The notes under the pieces: model-generated
Database searches by the model: none
Told to the model about the DNA's origin: nothing
The model's input: only the letters and a program-made list of their open reading frames with translations
Shown here: positions 1-8,382 of the stretch, in pieces
Layout of the letters: every line of letters begins with the position of its first letter
Position numbering within the stretch: the first letter of the stretch is position 1
Program-made: the position numbers and the translations under genes
Origin: Luteimonas padinae
GTDB lineage: Bacteria; Pseudomonadota; Gammaproteobacteria; Xanthomonadales; Xanthomonadaceae
Assembly (NCBI RefSeq): GCF_014652935.1
Contig: NZ_BMZT01000006.1
Span: forward strand, 124,001-188,000
DNA length: 64,000 nucleotides
Reading direction: 5' to 3'

Positions 1-301
1 CATCGAGGCGCTCGCCGATGCCTCCGGACCGCGGCGCAAGGGTGGCGGCCGGCAGCCGTGCCGACATCTCCTCCCAGGCCAGGAAGTCGGTGTCGGGCAG
101 CAGGCACAGCCGCCAGCAGCAGCAGCGGCCGTCGCGGTCGAAGAACACCACCTGCTCGCGCAGCCCCTCGCTGTCCGGGCCGCTGCAGGTGCAGGCATGC
201 ACCGCCTGCGACCAGCCGGCCAGTTCACAGCCCTGCTGCGCGCGGTACAGGCACAGCACGGCATCCAGCGCGGACAGCCCCGATGGCAGCGGCAGGGCCA
301 T
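1..301 (-). CDS. Unknown small protein of the heme-uptake operon (partial, C-terminus off the edge)
   Basis: About 100 codons are visible and run off the left edge of the window. The ATG at 301 lies 2 nt after the TAG that ends the heme receptor barrel, so the two are probably co-transcribed and translationally coupled. The visible part has no signal peptide and is cysteine-rich, with a CTC motif and a GRCCCWRLC stretch that could bind heme or metal. I do not recognise the family. The location suggests a soluble accessory protein for heme or iron use; that role is inference from context only. Confidence 0.6.
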   Translation of the reverse strand, partial: MALPLPSGLSALDAVLCLYRAQQGCELAGWSQAVHACTCSGPDSEGLREQVVFFDRDGRCCCWRLCLLPDTDFLAWEEMSARLPAATLAPRSGGIGERLD

Positions 302-303
302 GG

Positions 304-2604
304 CTACCACTCCACCGAGAAGTTGACGGCGAAGTTGCGGCCCGCCGCGCTGTAGCGGTCGATCGTCGCGCTGCTTCCGGACACCAGCGGCAGCGCGCCG
401 GCATTCCAGTACTTGCGGTCGGCGAGATTGAACACGCCGACGTCGAAGCGCGCGCCCGGCGCGAAGTTCCAGTGCGCGTACAGGTCGAGCACGGCGTGGC
501 CCGGGCTTTCGAATTAGGTGCTGCCCTCCGGCGCCTCGGGCAGGCGGTCGCGCCTGCCGGCGAAACGGCCGGCGAGCTCGGCGCCCCAGCGTTCGCCACG
601 CCAGGCCAGGCCGAGGCTGGCGGTCAGCGGATCGACGCCCTCCAGCGGCTGCCCGCTGGTCTCGTCCTCGCCGCGCGACCAGGCCACCGAAGCGCGCAGC
701 GACCGGCCGTCCCAGGCCGGCGACAGCTGGCCGAAGTCCACCCCGGCCTTGAACTCCACGCCGTGGATCTCCGCCTCGGACACGTTGCGCGACTGGAACA
801 CCATCAGCCCCGCGTCGTTGAAGCCGACGAAGGCCATGGACTCGATGAAGTCGTCGTAGCGGTTGTAGTAGCCCGACAGGCTGGCGTAGACGGCGTCGCC
901 GTTGTAGCGCAGGCCGGCCTCGAGGCCGTCGCTGGTCTCCGGCCTGAGGTCGGGGTTGGCGATCGCGGTGTAACCGAACATCACGTTGGTGAAACCGATG
1001 TTGACGTCGCTGTAGGGCGGTGCGCGGAAGCCGCGGGAATAGCCGCCGAACAGCGACCAGGGACCGCTGAAATGCCAGACCGCGCCCAGCTTCGGCGACA
1101 CCTGGGTCTCGGTGAGGTCGCTGGCCACGAAGCCGGGGTTGTCCTCGGCGAAGATCGCGTCGATGTCCGGTTCGAGCTCGTAGCGGTCCACGCGCACCGC
1201 GGGGATCAGCCGGAAGCTGCCGTCGGCGAAGCTGATCTCGTCCTGCAGGTACAAGGCGGCGGTGGTGGTGCGGCTGCTTGGAAAGTCGCGCACCGGGAAG
1301 ACGTCGGGCAGCATCACCGGCGTCTCGACCCCGGTGAGCGGGAAGATGCGCAGGCCGTCGCGCTTCTGCCGGGTGCGGGTGCGCGAGATGTCCAGGCCAT
1401 AGGCCAGGTCGTGGCGCACGCTGCCGGTCTCGATGCCCTTGCGCAGGTTCAGCTGCAGGCCGTACACGCGCTGGTCAAAAGTGAACTCGCGCTCGCGGAT
1501 GTCCGCGAGCGTCGGCGGGGCCAGGGTGCGCTCCTCGACCGTGTGCTGCGTGGTCTCGCTGTCCTGGCGGTAGACCTGCCAGTCGAGGCTGTCGGCGAAG
1601 CCGGCGCCCACGGCATCCATTTCGTGGCCGAAGGACAGCCGCGCACGGGTCTGGTGGTCACGCGCGAGCACCCGGTCGTTGTCGGCGCCGGTGAGCCCCT
1701 GCCGCCCGCGCGCGGTGTACATGTCGGTATCGGCGCTGTCCTCGTTGCCCTCGACGGTCAGCCGGAAGCGCTGTTCGGCATCGGGCGCGAACATCAGCTT
1801 GGCCAGCAGGCTGCGGCCATCGCGGTCCTGGGGATTGGGGCGCGTGCGCCGATGGGCCATGACCCCGTCGACGACGGTCTGCTCGACGTCGTCGTTGCTG
1901 CCCTTGTTGTCCGGCTCCTTGCCCTGGCGGTGGCCAACGGCCACCAGCCCCGACCAGCGGTCGCCGCCGAAAGCCGCGGTGGCACCGCCGGACAGGCCCT
2001 CCCAGTCGCTTTCGTAGCCCATGCGGATGCCGAAGTAGGCATCCTTGCCTTCCGCGAGGTAGTCCGACGGGTCCTTGGTGATGAACGACACCACGCCGCC
2101 CAGCGCATCCGAGCCGTACAGCGAACTGCCCGGCCCGCGCACCACTTCAGCGCGCTTGAGCGTGTCGAGGTCGACGAAGTTGCGGTTGGCATCCGAGAAG
2201 CTGCCGATCAGGAAGGCGTCCGACACCGCGATGCCGTCGGTCTGGATGCGCACGCGGTTGCCGCCCAGGCCGCGGATGCGGATGTCGCCGATGCCGTAGC
2301 GGCCGAAGCCGGTGCCGACGGTGATGCCGGGTTCGTAGCGGAAGAGGTCGGCGAGGTCGCGCACCAGCAGCTCGTCCATGCGCTCGCGGTCGATGACGTC
2401 GACGGTGTTGGGCACGTCGGCGACGACGCGCGCGGTGCGGGTGGCGGTCACGACCACGCGGTCGAACTCGACCGCGGCCTGCGCGGACGCGGCGGTGGCC
2501 GGGGTGGCGCCGGCGGGCGCGTCGGCGGCCGGGACGGAGGATTGCGCCTGCGCGAACGCGGGCAGCAGCAGGCCGAGGGCCAGGAAAAGCCGGATGGGTC
2601 GCAT
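304..2604 (-). pseudogene. TonB-dependent heme/hemoglobin receptor, interrupted by an in-frame TAA
   Basis: An outer-membrane receptor that would import heme using TonB energy. Residues 1-20 are a signal peptide ending AFAQA. The TonB-box/plug region follows (RVVVTATRT near residue 50, then RIRGLGGNRVRIQTDG and RAEVVRGPGSSLYGSDALGG), then a 22-strand-type barrel. The reading frame stops at a TAA at 514-516 after 696 residues. The same frame then continues for 69 codons (FESPGHAVLDLYAHWNF to NFSVEW) to a TAG at 304-306. That tail is a normal barrel end with a terminal aromatic residue, so the gene looks like a roughly 766-residue receptor with a single nonsense codon. It lies 103 bp downstream of hemP, in a Fur-controlled operon. 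A sequencing error at the TAA cannot be excluded. Confidence 0.85.
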
Positions 2605-2707
2605 GGGAACTCGCTGGGGTGGCGCGGCGAGCTGGCGACCGGCGGGGCCGGGGGTGCTTGCAGCCGGAAATCCGGTGGTGGGTGCCGCGGCATCGCGGCG
2701 GCGCGGG

Positions 2708-2914
2708 CTACTTGGTGAGGATCAGCTTGTCGTTGCGCGTGTGCCGCAGGCGGTAGACCTCGTTGCCGTGGCGGATCAGCAGTTCGCGCTGGCCGTGCAG
2801 GAGGCGGGCGCTGTCCACCTCACTGGCCTGGGCGAAGGGCGCGGCGTGCGCCACCGGCGACGCCAGGTCGGCCGCGGTCTCGAAGCTGGACGGGTGGGCG
2901 TGGGAGGCAAGCAT
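2708..2914 (-). CDS. hemP: Hemin uptake protein HemP
   Basis: A 68-residue protein of the HemP family, a small conserved partner encoded at the head of many proteobacterial heme-uptake operons. The diagnostic C-terminal half is present: LLHGQRELLIRHG followed by YRLRHTRNDKLILTK. I chose the ATG at 2914 because GAGG lies about 7 nt upstream; a GTG at 2923 would add three residues. It is the first gene after the Fur box at 2945-2963 and is followed by the receptor gene. HemP is thought to act in regulation or assembly of heme uptake, but its mechanism is not settled. Confidence 0.88.
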   Translation of the reverse strand: MLASHAHPSSFETAADLASPVAHAAPFAQASEVDSARLLHGQRELLIRHGNEVYRLRHTRNDKLILTK

Positions 2915-2944
2915 GGCGGGCACCTCATCAATAGGAGATGCCGA

Positions 2945-2963
2945 TGCTAATGATTCTCATTTG
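2945..2963 (-). promoter_or_regulatory. Fur box upstream of hemP
   Basis: On the minus strand the sequence reads AAATGAGAATCATTAGC. This matches 14 of 17 central positions of the classical Fur consensus (TAATGATAATCATTATC). It lies about 30-50 nt upstream of the hemP start, as expected for an operator overlapping the promoter. Iron-replete repression of hemP and the receptor is the natural reading. Confidence 0.75.
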
Positions 2964-2982
2964 CCTGTCAACAGGCAGGTGC

Positions 2983-3951
2983 TCAGGCCGCCGCAATCGC
3001 CTCCGCGCGGCTCCAGGCACCCTCGTCGAGCCGGCCCGCCAGTTCCAGCGCACCAAGGTTGGCGCGCAGCTGCTCCACCCGGCTGGCGCCGAGGATCACG
3101 CTGGACACGTGTGGATTGCGCAGGCACCAGGCGATCGCCAGCGCCGCGGGCTCCACGCCGAGCCCGGCGGCGAGGGCGGCGAAGCGCCGGGCGCGCTCCA
3201 GCAGCACCGCGCCTTCGTCGCCGGCGAGGCGTTCGCGCATCCAGGCCTCGCGCGCCGCCCGCGATCCGGCCGGAACGCCATCGCCGTACCGCCCCGCCAG
3301 TACGCCGGATGCCAGCGGCGACCACACGGTCAGGCCCAGGCCGAGTTCGGCGTACAGCGGCGCGTATTCGAGCTCCACGCGCCGGCGGTGCAGCAGGTTG
3401 TACTGCGGCTGCTCCATCGTCGGCGGCTGCAGGTGGTGGGCGCGCGCGACCGCATGCGCCTCGCGCACCAGCGCCGCCGGCCACTCCGAACTGCCCCAGT
3501 ACATGACCTTGCCCTGGCGCACCAGCGCATCCATCGCGGCCACCGTCTCCACGATCGGGACCTCGGGATCCGGGCGATGGCAGAAGAACAGGTCCAGGTA
3601 GTCCACGCGCAGGCGCTTCAGCGCGGCGTGGCAGGCATCGTGCAGGTGCTTGCGCGACAGTCCGCGCTGCAGCGGCAGGGGCTCGGCCGCCGAACCGAAC
3701 ATCGCCTTGCTCGACACGGCGTAGCCGTCGCGCGGCAGGCGCAGGTCGGCGATCACGTCGCCGAGCATGCGTTCGGCCTCGCCGTGCGCGTAGTTCTCCG
3801 CGCTGTCGAAGAAGTTGACGCCATGATCCCAGGCGGCCGCCACGAGGTTGCGGGCCTCGGCGCGCGGGATGGCGCCGCCGAACGTGGTCCAGGTGCCGAA
3901 CGAGAGCGCGGACAGCGCGAGGCCGGAGCTGCCAAGCCTGCGGTATTCCAT
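2983..3951 (-). CDS. Aldo/keto reductase, potassium-channel beta-subunit/YghZ type
   Basis: A 322-residue NADPH-dependent oxidoreductase with a TIM-barrel fold. Family features in order: MEYRRLGSSGLALSALSFGTW at the N-terminus, the catalytic Asp/Tyr segment NFFDSAENYAHGEAE, the catalytic Lys in VSSKAMF, YLDLFFCHRPD with the catalytic His, and the cofactor-binding end SSVILGASRVEQLRAN. The ATG at 3951 has GGAG at a suitable distance; an in-frame ATG at 3966 would add five residues. E. coli YghZ of this group detoxifies methylglyoxal; the substrate here is unknown. It is divergent from the GGDEF gene and is not part of the heme operon, whose Fur box lies beyond its stop. Confidence 0.85.
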   Translation of the reverse strand: MEYRRLGSSGLALSALSFGTWTTFGGAIPRAEARNLVAAAWDHGVNFFDSAENYAHGEAERMLGDVIADLRLPRDGYAVSSKAMFGSAAEPLPLQRGLSRKHLHDACHAALKRLRVDYLDLFFCHRPDPEVPIVETVAAMDALVRQGKVMYWGSSEWPAALVREAHAVARAHHLQPPTMEQPQYNLLHRRRVELEYAPLYAELGLGLTVWSPLASGVLAGRYGDGVPAGSRAAREAWMRERLAGDEGAVLLERARRFAALAAGLGVEPAALAIAWCLRNPHVSSVILGASRVEQLRANLGALELAGRLDEGAWSRAEAIAAA

Positions 3952-4037
3952 CGTCGACGGCTCCATCGCGCTGCGGGACCCGCAGTCTACGCGTGCCCGC
4001 CGCGCTATCCTCCCCCGCAGGGACGGGAGCACGGACG

Positions 4038-5159
4038 ATGCACGCCAGCGACGGCGGAATCCGCGACACGCTGCGGCGCCTGCTGGCGCCGCCGGACCAG
4101 GTCATGCGCAGGCTGGGCGCCGGCGGTGAACGCCTGGTGGCGCGCGTGCGGCTGCTGCTGTCCGTGCTGGCGCTGCCGCTGCCGCTGCTCGCCGCCACCA
4201 CCGGCGCAGCGACGGGCGGCATCCTCGCCTCCCTCGGCGCGGTGGTGTTCGCCAACGCAGTGGCGCTGGGCTGGCTGGTGCTCGCGCGCAACCCGCGGCC
4301 CTGGCTGTCCTACGCATCCTGCAGCTGGGACATCAACCTGGTGACCGCCGCGCTGGTGGCATGCGCGCTGCGCGATCCGGCACTGGCAACCGGCGGCATG
4401 GCGGCGTGGCCGTTCTACCTGCTGGTGGTCTGGTCGGCCGCGCTGCGCGCCGATGGCCGGCTGACGCTCTACGCCGGCGGCCTCGCGCTGCTGCAGTACG
4501 GGGTGTTGGCGCTGGCGGTGCACATGGGCGACGCGCGGCCCGACGCCACGCTTGCGACGCTGCCCGACGCGACCGGCATCTCCGTCCGCCTGCTGCTGCT
4601 GGCGCTGGCCACCGGGCTGGCGGCGGTCGCCGTGCGCCACATGCAGGCGCTGGTGGAAACCTCCGGCCACGACGCCCTCACCGGGCTGCCCAACCGCGCC
4701 TGGCTGCTGCAGCGCATGCCGCACGTCTTCGCCAACGCGCGCAATTCGGGCGCGTCGCTGACCCTGGTGCTGCTCGACATCGACCGGTTCAAGCGCGTCA
4801 ACGACGAGGCCGGGCCGCAGGCGGGCGACCGCGCCCTGCGCCACATCGCCTCGACCATGGGCGAGATCCTGGCCGACAACGAATCCCTGGCGCGGATCGG
4901 CGGGCAGGAGTTCGTGATGCTGCTGCACGGCCCGGCCGGAAGCGCCTGGGAGCGCCTGGACCGCCTGCGCCGGACCCTGGTCGAGCGCCCGTTCCTGCCC
5001 GAGCGCGGCCAGGACGCATTCGCCTTCACCTTCAGCGCCGGCCTCGCGGCCTGGCCCCAGGACGGCAGCAGCACCTCGAGCCTGCTGGGCTGCGCCGACC
5101 GCCGGCTCAAGTGCGCCAAGGCCGCCGGCGGCAACCGGATCGTGGCCCGCGACGCCTGA
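4038..5159 (+). CDS. Membrane protein with a degenerate GGDEF domain
   Basis: A 373-residue inner-membrane protein. The N-terminal 200 residues are five or six hydrophobic segments with no recognisable ligand domain. The GGDEF domain starts with DALTGLPNR near residue 212. The metal-binding DIDRFKRVND is kept, but the signature is GGQEF (residues 288-292), with Gln in place of the catalytic Asp/Glu. The usual GHxxGD is GPQAGD. Both changes suggest loss of diguanylate cyclase activity, perhaps leaving a GTP- or c-di-GMP-sensing role. The ATG at 4038 has GGGAG 8 nt upstream; a GTG at 3993 is less likely. Confidence 0.82.
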   Translation: MHASDGGIRDTLRRLLAPPDQVMRRLGAGGERLVARVRLLLSVLALPLPLLAATTGAATGGILASLGAVVFANAVALGWLVLARNPRPWLSYASCSWDINLVTAALVACALRDPALATGGMAAWPFYLLVVWSAALRADGRLTLYAGGLALLQYGVLALAVHMGDARPDATLATLPDATGISVRLLLLALATGLAAVAVRHMQALVETSGHDALTGLPNRAWLLQRMPHVFANARNSGASLTLVLLDIDRFKRVNDEAGPQAGDRALRHIASTMGEILADNESLARIGGQEFVMLLHGPAGSAWERLDRLRRTLVERPFLPERGQDAFAFTFSAGLAAWPQDGSSTSSLLGCADRRLKCAKAAGGNRIVARDA

Positions 5160-5241
5160 GCGCGGTTGCCCGCCCCGGCGCCCTGCACTACGCTGCCCCG
5201 TCGCCGCGCACCTGCGGCAGGTCCAGGGGATCGGCTCCACG

Positions 5242-6540
5242 ATGGATGTTCTGACTCGGATCGGCTTCGGCCTCTTCGGCTTGGCCGTGCTCATCGGCAT
5301 CACCTGGCTGTTCTCCAACAACAAGGGCCGGGTCGACTGGAAGCTGGTCGGCACCGGCATCGTCCTGCAGATCACGTTCGCGGCACTGGTGCTGCTGGTG
5401 CCCGGCGGGCGCGACGTGTTCGACTGGCTCGGCCAGCTGTTCGTGCGCGTGCTCGGCTTCGTCAACGCCGGCTCCGAGTTCATCTTCGGCAGCCTGATGG
5501 ACGTCAACACCTACGGCTTCATCTTCGCCTTCCAGGTGTTGCCGACGATCATCTTCTTCGCCTCGCTGATGGCGGTGCTGTACCACTTCGGCGTGATGCA
5601 GATGGTGGTGCGCGCCATGGCCTGGGCGATCACCAAGGTCATGCGCGTTTCCGGCGCCGAGACCACCAGCGTCTGCGCCAGCGTGTTCATCGGCCAGACC
5701 GAGGCGCCGCTCACCGTGCGCCCCTATATCTCGCGCATGACCGAGTCCGAGCTGATCACGATGATGATCGGCGGCATGGCGCACATCGCCGGCGGCGTGC
5801 TGGCGGCCTACGTCGGCATGCTCGGCGCCGGCGATCCGGCGCAGCAGGCCTACTACGCCAAGCACCTGCTCGCCGCCTCGATCATGGCCGCGCCGGCGAC
5901 GCTGGTGATCGCCAAGATCCTGATCCCCGAGACCGGCGAGCCGCTGACCCGCGGCACGGTCAGGATGGAGGTCGAGAACACCACCAGCAACGTGATCGAC
6001 GCCGCCGCAGCGGGCGCCGGCGACGGCCTGAAGCTCGCGCTCAACATCGGCGCCATGCTGCTGGCCTTCATCGCGCTGATCGCGATGATCAACGCGCCGC
6101 TGACCTGGCTGGGCGAGGTCACCGGCGTGGCCGCGGCCATCGGCAAGCCCACCGACCTGGCGGCGATCTTCGGCTATGTGCTGGCGCCGCTGGCCTGGCT
6201 GATCGGCGTGCCCTGGGCGGACGCCGGCACCGTCGGCTCGCTGATCGGGCAGAAGGTGGTGATCAACGAGTTCGTGGCCTACCTGCAGCTTGCCGAGATC
6301 GTGAACGGCCGCGTCGACGGCGTCAGCCTCAGCGACGAGGGCCGCCTGATCGCGACCTACGCGCTGTGCGGCTTCGCCAACTTCAGCTCGATCGCCATCC
6401 AGATCGGCGGCATCGGCGGGCTCGCGCCCGACCGCCGCCAGGACCTGGCGCGCTTCGGCCTGCGCGCGGTGCTCGGTGGAACCATCGCCACCCTGATGAC
6501 CGCCACGATCGCCGGCGTGCTGACCCACATCGGCGCCTGA
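5242..6540 (+). CDS. Concentrative nucleoside transporter (CNT/NupC family)
   Basis: A 432-residue inner-membrane cation-coupled nucleoside importer. Hallmarks of the family are NAGSEFIFGSLMD, the GQTEAPLTVRPYI hairpin loop that forms part of the nucleoside and cation site, the KVVINEFVAY segment, and ALCGFANFSSIAIQIGG near the C-terminus. Multiple hydrophobic helices run throughout. The ribokinase-family gene begins 9 bp after the stop, so the pair is probably one transcript for taking up and then phosphorylating nucleosides or their sugar. The GQTEAP motif matches the animal CNT-like branch more than E. coli NupC. Confidence 0.9.
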   Translation: MDVLTRIGFGLFGLAVLIGITWLFSNNKGRVDWKLVGTGIVLQITFAALVLLVPGGRDVFDWLGQLFVRVLGFVNAGSEFIFGSLMDVNTYGFIFAFQVLPTIIFFASLMAVLYHFGVMQMVVRAMAWAITKVMRVSGAETTSVCASVFIGQTEAPLTVRPYISRMTESELITMMIGGMAHIAGGVLAAYVGMLGAGDPAQQAYYAKHLLAASIMAAPATLVIAKILIPETGEPLTRGTVRMEVENTTSNVIDAAAAGAGDGLKLALNIGAMLLAFIALIAMINAPLTWLGEVTGVAAAIGKPTDLAAIFGYVLAPLAWLIGVPWADAGTVGSLIGQKVVINEFVAYLQLAEIVNGRVDGVSLSDEGRLIATYALCGFANFSSIAIQIGGIGGLAPDRRQDLARFGLRAVLGGTIATLMTATIAGVLTHIGA

Positions 6541-6549
6541 GGACGCGGG

Positions 6550-7518
6550 ATGTCGCGCGTCGTCGTCGCCGGCTCGTTCAACGTCGACCACGTCTGGCAC
6601 TGCGCCGCGCTGCCGCGCCCGGGCGAGACCCTGGCCGGCGAGTACTCCACCGGCCCCGGCGGCAAGGGCTTCAACCAGGCCGTGGCCTCGGCGCTGGCCG
6701 GTGCCGACACCACCTTCGTCTGCGCGCTCGGTGACGACGATGGCGGGCGCCTGGCCCGCCGTCTGGCCGCCGCGCACGGCATCGACCTGCGCGCCCAGGA
6801 CAGCGAAGCCGCCACCGGCACCGCCGGCATCTACGTCGACGACGATGGCGCCAACAGCATTGTCATCGGCCCGGGGGCGAACGCCGCGCTGTCGCCGGAC
6901 TTCGTGGCCGCGCAGGGTGAGGCGATCGCCGCCGCCGACGTGGTGCTGGCGCAGCTGGAATCGCCGCTCGATGCCATCGTCGAAGCGCTGCGCCGGGCCC
7001 GCGCCCACGGCGCACACACCGTGCTCAACCCGGCACCGGCCAACGCCCCCTGCAGCCGCGAGCTGCTGGCGGTGGCCGAAGTGCTGACGCCCAACGAGAC
7101 CGAGTTCGCCGGCCTGCTTGCGCGCCACTGCGGCGGCGACATCGAACCCGGCACGCTCGCGCGCATGGACGAGGAGCACCTGCACCGGCTCTGCCGCACC
7201 CTGCTGCCTCGCGGCACCGTGGTCCTGACCCTGGGCGCCGCGGGCTGCTTCGTCTCGCACCGCGAGGACAGCCTGCACGGCGACGAAAGCCCGCACTACC
7301 GCTGCCCGGCGGCCAAGGCGGACGTGGTCGACACCACCGGTGCGGGCGACGCCTTCAACGGCGCGCTGGCGGCGTCGCTGGCGCGCGGGGCGGCGCTGCC
7401 CTTCGCGACCCACGTGCGCTACGCGACGCGCTACGCCGCGCTGTCGACCGAGCGCGCGGGCGCGGCAGCGTCCATGCCGCGGGCCGACGAGGTCGCCTCG
7501 CGCTTTCCCGACGCCTGA
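6550..7518 (+). CDS. PfkB/ribokinase-family sugar or nucleoside kinase
   Basis: A 322-residue cytoplasmic kinase. The N-terminal ribokinase pattern is GSFNVDHVW then GPGGKGFNQAVASALAG. The second PfkB signature DTTGAGDAFNGALA contains the catalytic Asp and the anion hole. NPAPAN and LTPNETEFAGLL also match ribokinases. It would phosphorylate ribose or a related substrate with ATP. Its partner upstream is a nucleoside transporter rather than a ribose ABC system, so a nucleoside may be the true substrate. I therefore give no symbol, although ribokinase (rbsK) is the closest family. Confidence 0.82.
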   Translation: MSRVVVAGSFNVDHVWHCAALPRPGETLAGEYSTGPGGKGFNQAVASALAGADTTFVCALGDDDGGRLARRLAAAHGIDLRAQDSEAATGTAGIYVDDDGANSIVIGPGANAALSPDFVAAQGEAIAAADVVLAQLESPLDAIVEALRRARAHGAHTVLNPAPANAPCSRELLAVAEVLTPNETEFAGLLARHCGGDIEPGTLARMDEEHLHRLCRTLLPRGTVVLTLGAAGCFVSHREDSLHGDESPHYRCPAAKADVVDTTGAGDAFNGALAASLARGAALPFATHVRYATRYAALSTERAGAAASMPRADEVASRFPDA

Positions 7519-7612
7519 ACCGCGACCGCCGCCAACGCGCCCGGGTTCACTGCCGACTCATGGCGGGCACGCCACCGTGCGCGGTCGATGAACGATGACC
7601 GCGGAGACGCCC

Positions 7613-8329
7613 GTGAAGCCTGCCCTGATCGCCACCGCCACGCTGGCCCTGCTCGCCGCCTGCACGGCGGATCCACGTCCCACACAGGACTCCGGGGCCC
7701 GTCCCGGCGCCCCCGGGGCCGCGGCATCCCCCGACCTTCCGGCGGCACCAGGCCCCGCACCGGCGCCGGAGCCGGCACTCCCGCCCGAGGCGGAACCGGA
7801 CACGCCGCGCGGCTGGCATGCCGTCGTGCTGCCCGCGCACCGCGCCGTGGTCGACGACGCCGTGGCGCGGGCCACGGCCGCGGCCACCGGCGACGACGAA
7901 GGCTCGCACCACGCCCGCGTGCTGCTCGAGTGCGCGCGCGAGCCGCTCCAGCCCGGCGACATCGGCGGCGCCTGGCGCGTGCGCTCGATCCAGGTCACCG
8001 GCGGCCAGGGCTTCGTCTATCCCTACTTCGACGCCACCATCGACGCCGATGGCACCGGCGACGCCAGCTACCGGTTCGCCAAGACCAGCGGGTCGCAGCG
8101 GCGCAGCGGGCGGCTCTACCCGATGGACGGCGCGGGCTTCGTGTTCCTTGGCGCGCGCACGGTGAACGATGAATCGCCGCGCCGCTACAGTGGCGTCGCC
8201 ACGCCCGGCACGACCGTGCCCGGCGAGCACGACAGCGCCGGCCGGCTGCTCCGGATCGGCCCGCGCGAGCTGCTGATGGTGCTGGACGCGGAAGGCGACC
8301 GCTTCGAGCTGTACCACCTCCGGCGCTGA
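7613..8329 (+). CDS. Hypothetical lipoprotein
   Basis: 238 residues. A GTG start at 7613 gives a clean lipoprotein signal (MKPALIATATLALLAAC) with the lipidated Cys at position 17 and GGAG about 6 nt upstream; an ATG at 7595 would spoil the signal. A Pro/Ala-rich linker of about 45 residues follows, then a globular domain with no family I recognise. That domain contains HVAVVLPAHR-like and FLGARTVND segments, and a single further Cys in LLECAREP. It is probably anchored in the periplasm or outer membrane. It stands between the nucleoside genes and dusB without a clear functional link. Confidence 0.7.
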   Translation: MKPALIATATLALLAACTADPRPTQDSGARPGAPGAAASPDLPAAPGPAPAPEPALPPEAEPDTPRGWHAVVLPAHRAVVDDAVARATAAATGDDEGSHHARVLLECAREPLQPGDIGGAWRVRSIQVTGGQGFVYPYFDATIDADGTGDASYRFAKTSGSQRRSGRLYPMDGAGFVFLGARTVNDESPRRYSGVATPGTTVPGEHDSAGRLLRIGPRELLMVLDAEGDRFELYHLRR

Positions 8330-8382
8330 GCGACGGCCGGCGCACGCCGGCCCGCCGCACCGCGATCGGCGACAATGCGCGC

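Noticed and set aside
58-2718. An open frame of almost 900 codons on the plus strand, antisense to the heme receptor
   Set aside because: Low-complexity Ala/Arg/Val/Gly composition typical of antisense frames in GC-rich DNA; the minus-strand frame has clear TonB-receptor motifs.
2923-2923. GTG start for hemP
   Set aside because: The ATG nine bases later has better ribosome-binding-site spacing; the added MPA residues are not part of the family.
5188-7413. A 741-codon minus-strand frame opposite the nucleoside transporter and kinase genes
   Set aside because: Repetitive Ala/Gly/His/Asp-rich antisense shadow; both sense genes are certain.
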